This document shows, piece by piece, positions 14,121 to 16,649 of a stretch of 16,649 bases of DNA; within the stretch, counting starts at the first letter, position 1, and each line of letters opens with the position of its first letter. The notes below the pieces were generated by a model. That model saw only the letters and a program-made list of their open reading frames with translations, was not told where the DNA came from and made no database searches. The position numbers and the translations under genes are program-made. The stretch comes from Chloroflexota bacterium (GTDB lineage Bacteria; Chloroflexota; Limnocylindria; QHBO01), in the NCBI GenBank assembly GCA_024636135.1, contig JAGXHP010000005.1:1-16649 (forward strand), in the 5' to 3' direction.

Positions 14121-14960
14121 ATGGCCGAGACGCTGATCGTCGGCGGCCTGACCATCGACCGCTTCGCCGATGGCCGCTCCGCACCGGGCGGTTCGGTGAT
14201 TCACTCCGGCCGCGCCGCGGTGGCGGAGGGTTCGACGGTGGCCTTCCTGACTGTCGCCGGCGACGAGCCCGAGGCGCGTGCCGGACTCCGGACCCTGGCC
14301 GACCTTGGGGCGCTGAACCATCAGCCGGCGCCGGCAACCACGACGTACCGCCACGACGAGCGCGACGGTCGGCGCGTCCTGCGCCTCGAGGCGGCGACCG
14401 ACGCCATATCGGCGGATGCCGGTCTGCCCGAGTCGCCGCGGGTCGTGCTGTTGGCACCGATTGCCGGCGAGCTCCCGCCGCCCACGATCGTAGGCCTCCG
14501 CGCGCGCCTCGGGGCAGCGATGACGGTGCTTCTGCTCCAGGGATGGCTGCGCCGGCTCGAGGTCGGACGGGTGGTCGAGGCGATCCGGCTCGAGGCGGTC
14601 GCGGCCGACGTGTGGTCCGCCCTCTCCGACGCCGATGCCATCGTGCTGTCGACCGAGGACCTGGCCGAGAGCCCGGACGATCCCTTCACGCAGGCCGCGG
14701 CCCTCCGCCGCCACGTCGGAGCCAAGCCCGTGGTCGTCCTCACGCTCGGTGTCCAGGGGTACCTGCTCGACGATCCGGGTGCCGACGAGGTGACGGCCGC
14801 GATGCCGCGCCGCGTCGTCACGGGCGTGCCGACCGTTGGCGCTGGCGACACGTTCGGCGTCGTCTTCGCGATTCACCTTGCCCGCGGCAGCACCGCCGCC
14901 GTCGCGGCGAGCGCGGCCGGCGAGGCCGTGATCCGCCTGTTCGAGTCGCGCCTGGCCTAG
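14121..14960 (+). CDS. PfkB/ribokinase-family sugar kinase
   Basis: A protein of 279 aa. The N-terminus VGGLTIDRF and the Gly-Gly of APGGSVIHSGRAA (residues 23-24) correspond to the first PfkB signature. The C-terminal signature PTVGAGDTFGV carries the catalytic base Asp243 and the anion-hole GAGD. VVLTLGVQGYLL is the typical strand before the ATP site. The enzyme should phosphorylate a sugar, nucleoside or related alcohol with ATP in the cytoplasm; the acceptor cannot be read from sequence. ATG 14121 is preferred over the in-frame GTG 14097, which lies inside the divergent gene and would add eight odd residues. No Shine-Dalgarno is seen. Its TAG shares a palindromic CTAG with mrfB on the other strand. 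Confidence 0.88.
   Translation: MAETLIVGGLTIDRFADGRSAPGGSVIHSGRAAVAEGSTVAFLTVAGDEPEARAGLRTLADLGALNHQPAPATTTYRHDERDGRRVLRLEAATDAISADAGLPESPRVVLLAPIAGELPPPTIVGLRARLGAAMTVLLLQGWLRRLEVGRVVEAIRLEAVAADVWSALSDADAIVLSTEDLAESPDDPFTQAAALRRHVGAKPVVVLTLGVQGYLLDDPGADEVTAAMPRRVVTGVPTVGAGDTFGVVFAIHLARGSTAAVAASAAGEAVIRLFESRLA
14957..14960. other. Shared palindromic stop CTAG
   Basis: TAG for the PfkB kinase (plus, 14958-14960) and TAG for mrfB (minus, 14959-14957) are the same four-base palindrome. The convergent genes therefore have no intergenic space. Confidence 0.9.
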
Positions 14961-16195
14961 GCCACCGCGGCGCGACGGCGCTGCGCTCGCTCGGCACGAC
15001 GTTCCGCCGCCGCGACCCAGCGCCGCAGTCGCCTCAGGCGGCGCTCAACGCTGACGCGGGTGCGACCCACCTCGACCATCGAGCCGGCCCGTCCGAGGGC
15101 AAAGGCGATGTCGAGCACGCGGGACGCCGCCGCCGCCGCGGCCATGGCCCCTGCCAGGTCGCCGCGGTGACGTTCTCGGATGCGGGCCACTTCGATCCAG
15201 GCGGCGGCGGCGTCCACCGGTGCCCGGCGCGTTCCGAGCTGCCACAGCGCCTCCGCCCGATCCACGTGGCCCAGGGCGATGAGCAGTCTCGATGCCACGC
15301 GGCGCAGGGCGTTCGCCTCGGCCGGATCGGCGGTGGTGGCCTGGGCGGACTCCACGAGCTCGAGGGCGTCGTCCACGGCGCCGGCCCGCAGGAGCTCCAG
15401 GGCCATGCCCCGCGGGTCGAGGACGCGGGCGTGCCGCCATGCGCCGGATCGCAGCCGGCACAGCTCCGCCTCGAGAAGCGCCAGGCTGACGATGTCCTGG
15501 AAGTTGTGGTCGAGGACCTCGGCCAGGATGTCGGGCGAACCGCCGCGCAGGTAGCCGAAGTAGCGGGTCGGGACCTCGCTGCCGGGGCAGTCGGACGCGC
15601 GGCGCACGCCGAGGACGCCGGCTTCCACGTCGGCCAGTCGGGCACCGCCCAGGGGTCGGCGGAACAGGCGTCGCGCGTCGGGGAGGAGGTCGTCATGGGC
15701 GTCGGGGAGCGTGCCCTGCTCGCGGAACAGTCCGTGGAAGGTGAGTCGCGCGGCGAGCATCGGCAGGTCGAATCCGCGGCCGTTGTAGGTGACGATGCGC
15801 GGCGAAGCGGCGAGATCGCGGACCACGGCACGCAGCAGCGGCGGCTCGTACGGGAAATCGGGGAGGAGGTACTGCCGAGCGTGGATCCGGTCGCCGTCGA
15901 CCCGAGCGATGCCGGCCAGGAAGATCACCGTGCCGGCCCCCGTCGAGAGGCCGGTCGTCTCGGTGTCGAAGTACGCCCCGGGGGGCAGTCCTGACAGCGC
16001 CTCGGCCGTGCCGCTGGGTACGGCGACGCTGCGCTCGACCACGAGAACGGTGCCGCCGTCGGCGATGTCGGTCCGAGCGTCGAACCAGCGTGCCAGCCGT
16101 GCCACGCGATCGTCGGCCGACGGCGCATGTCCCGTGGCGGGCGATGGCGTTCGGACGCTGGCAAGTCGATCGGCGAGCGTTCGCGCGGGGAGCAT
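14957..16195 (-). CDS. mrfB: MrfB/YprB-like DEDDh exonuclease with TPR-like tail
   Basis: A protein of 412 aa. Residues 74-250 are an RNase H-like DEDD exonuclease: Asp77 and Glu79 in YFDTETTGL, Asp143 in YNGRGFDLPML, His168-Asp in the HDDLLPDARRL region, and His230/Asp234 in HNFQDIVSLALLE (DEDDh type). Residues from ~260 to 380 are Ala/Leu-rich helical pairs resembling TPRs, as in B. subtilis YprB, and the tail is strongly basic (RRLRRLRRW, RAQRRR). In B. subtilis MrfA (YprA) and MrfB (YprB) act together to remove mitomycin adducts without UvrABC. The ATG at 16195 is 3 bp after the mrfA stop, so the two are co-transcribed. No other family fits as well. Confidence 0.88.
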   Translation of the reverse strand: MLPARTLADRLASVRTPSPATGHAPSADDRVARLARWFDARTDIADGGTVLVVERSVAVPSGTAEALSGLPPGAYFDTETTGLSTGAGTVIFLAGIARVDGDRIHARQYLLPDFPYEPPLLRAVVRDLAASPRIVTYNGRGFDLPMLAARLTFHGLFREQGTLPDAHDDLLPDARRLFRRPLGGARLADVEAGVLGVRRASDCPGSEVPTRYFGYLRGGSPDILAEVLDHNFQDIVSLALLEAELCRLRSGAWRHARVLDPRGMALELLRAGAVDDALELVESAQATTADPAEANALRRVASRLLIALGHVDRAEALWQLGTRRAPVDAAAAWIEVARIRERHRGDLAGAMAAAAAASRVLDIAFALGRAGSMVEVGRTRVSVERRLRRLRRWVAAAERRAERAQRRRAAVA

Positions 16196-16198
16196 CGG

Positions 16199-16649
16199 TC
16201 AGGATAGTGCCGTCAGCAGCTCGATGACCGTTGCCTTGCCGCGTGCGCCGACCTCGATGGCAGGCCCGACGCAGGCCGGGCATCCATCGCTGCACGGGCA
16301 GGACTCGACGGCCTCTCGCGAGGTCCGCAGCAGATCGTCGATCAGGGTGAAGAGGCGCTCGGTCAGACCGACTCCACCGGGAGTCGCGTCGTACAGATAC
16401 AGCGTCGGCCGTCCGGTGAACGGCGCCTGGACCTGGGCCAGGACGCCGAGGTCGCGCGGGTCGCACATGAGGAGCAGGGCGCCGGTCGTACGGGCGATCC
16501 GCGCAATGCCGATGAGCGCCCCGTCGAGGGTGTCCCGGTCGTAGCGGTTCATGAGCTCGGCGGGCGGCACCAGCCACGTCGCCGTCGTGTGCATCTCCTG
16601 TTCGGGGATGCTGATCGAGCCCCAGCCGACGTTCTCGTGGGTGTGGTAC
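16199..16649 (-). CDS. mrfA: MrfA/YprA-like DEAD/DEAH helicase, C-terminal part
   Basis: The reading frame is open to the right edge (minus strand), so only about the last 149 residues are present. The helicase core lies outside the window. The segment begins YHTHENVGWGSISIPEQE, continues through TATWLVPP and LMCDPRDLGVL, LYLYDATPGGVGLTERLF, and ends in the Cys cluster CPCSDGCPACVG (C-x-C-x3-C-x2-C). This is the DUF1998 / MZB zinc-binding module found at the end of YprA-type helicases. It sits 3 bp upstream of mrfB in transcription order, the same pairing as in Bacillus, and supports a joint role in repair of bulky or cross-linking damage. Confidence 0.88.
   Translation of the reverse strand, partial: YHTHENVGWGSISIPEQEMHTTATWLVPPAELMNRYDRDTLDGALIGIARIARTTGALLLMCDPRDLGVLAQVQAPFTGRPTLYLYDATPGGVGLTERLFTLIDDLLRTSREAVESCPCSDGCPACVGPAIEVGARGKATVIELLTALS

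Noticed and set aside
14543..15994. A 483-aa plus-strand open frame opposite mrfB
   Set aside because: It overlaps the PfkB gene in another frame and lies opposite the well-conserved MrfB exonuclease; its composition is of shadow type.
1..16649. CRISPR array, insertion sequence, tRNA, rRNA or riboswitch
   Set aside because: No regularly spaced repeats, transposase motifs, terminal inverted repeats or structured RNA signatures were seen; genes occupy nearly all of the window and the largest gaps are 82 to 83 bp.

Overview
The window is about 16.6 kb of very GC-rich DNA (around 70 % by eye, not computed). It is packed with bacterial genes that read as single-copy chromosomal genes. I see no insertion sequence, phage, integron, CRISPR array, tRNA or rRNA. 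The gene set (a DUF4446 protein, a Zincin_2/DUF2342 metalloprotease, a divergent YchF with a DUF933/TGS end, an MrfA/MrfB pair, a TadZ/CpaE-type ATPase) and the mixture of leaderless and Shine-Dalgarno starts suggest a Chloroflexota lineage of the Limnocylindria/Ellin6529 kind. A deep actinobacterial relative is the alternative. This assignment is inference from gene content.

Layout from left to right. (1) The 3' part of rarA (replication-fork AAA+ ATPase) enters from the left edge. A 56-residue DinB-like remnant follows and ends head-on against a small single-span membrane protein on the minus strand. (2) From 1850 there is a long plus-strand series: a DUF4446 membrane-anchored protein, a stand-alone protein resembling the SelB C-terminal winged-helix region, a UvrD/PcrA helicase fused to an Fe-S-type RecB nuclease, a four-span membrane protein, an M20 amidohydrolase, a class I methyltransferase, a receiver-ParA (CpaE/TadZ-like) ATPase, glutamate racemase MurI, a Zincin_2 metalloprotease, a D-2-hydroxyacid dehydrogenase and a YchF-type P-loop protein. 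Most junctions are 0 to 12 bp gaps or short overlaps, so translational coupling is probable. (3) From 13783 the arrangement changes: an unknown 106-residue minus-strand protein lies divergent, by only 17 bp, from a PfkB-family kinase. (4) The right end carries minus-strand mrfB (YprB exonuclease) preceded by mrfA (YprA helicase, cut by the window edge). This pair forms a mitomycin-type DNA repair operon in Bacillus subtilis.

Three genome-repair activities occur in the window (RarA, UvrD-nuclease, MrfAB), but they are not one operon and I do not claim they form one system. The most striking signals are in gene expression. MurI has no ATG, GTG or TTG that would keep its conserved N-terminus, and the only plausible start is a CTG in a CTGA overlap with the upstream stop. 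The same CTGA arrangement, each with a Shine-Dalgarno-like sequence, is found at two more junctions. Several operon-head genes instead have no Shine-Dalgarno but carry a TANNNT hexamer 6 to 7 bases before ATG, as in leaderless mRNAs. Two convergent gene pairs share a single palindromic CTAG as their mutual stop. I found no clear, wholly new defence or metabolic system.
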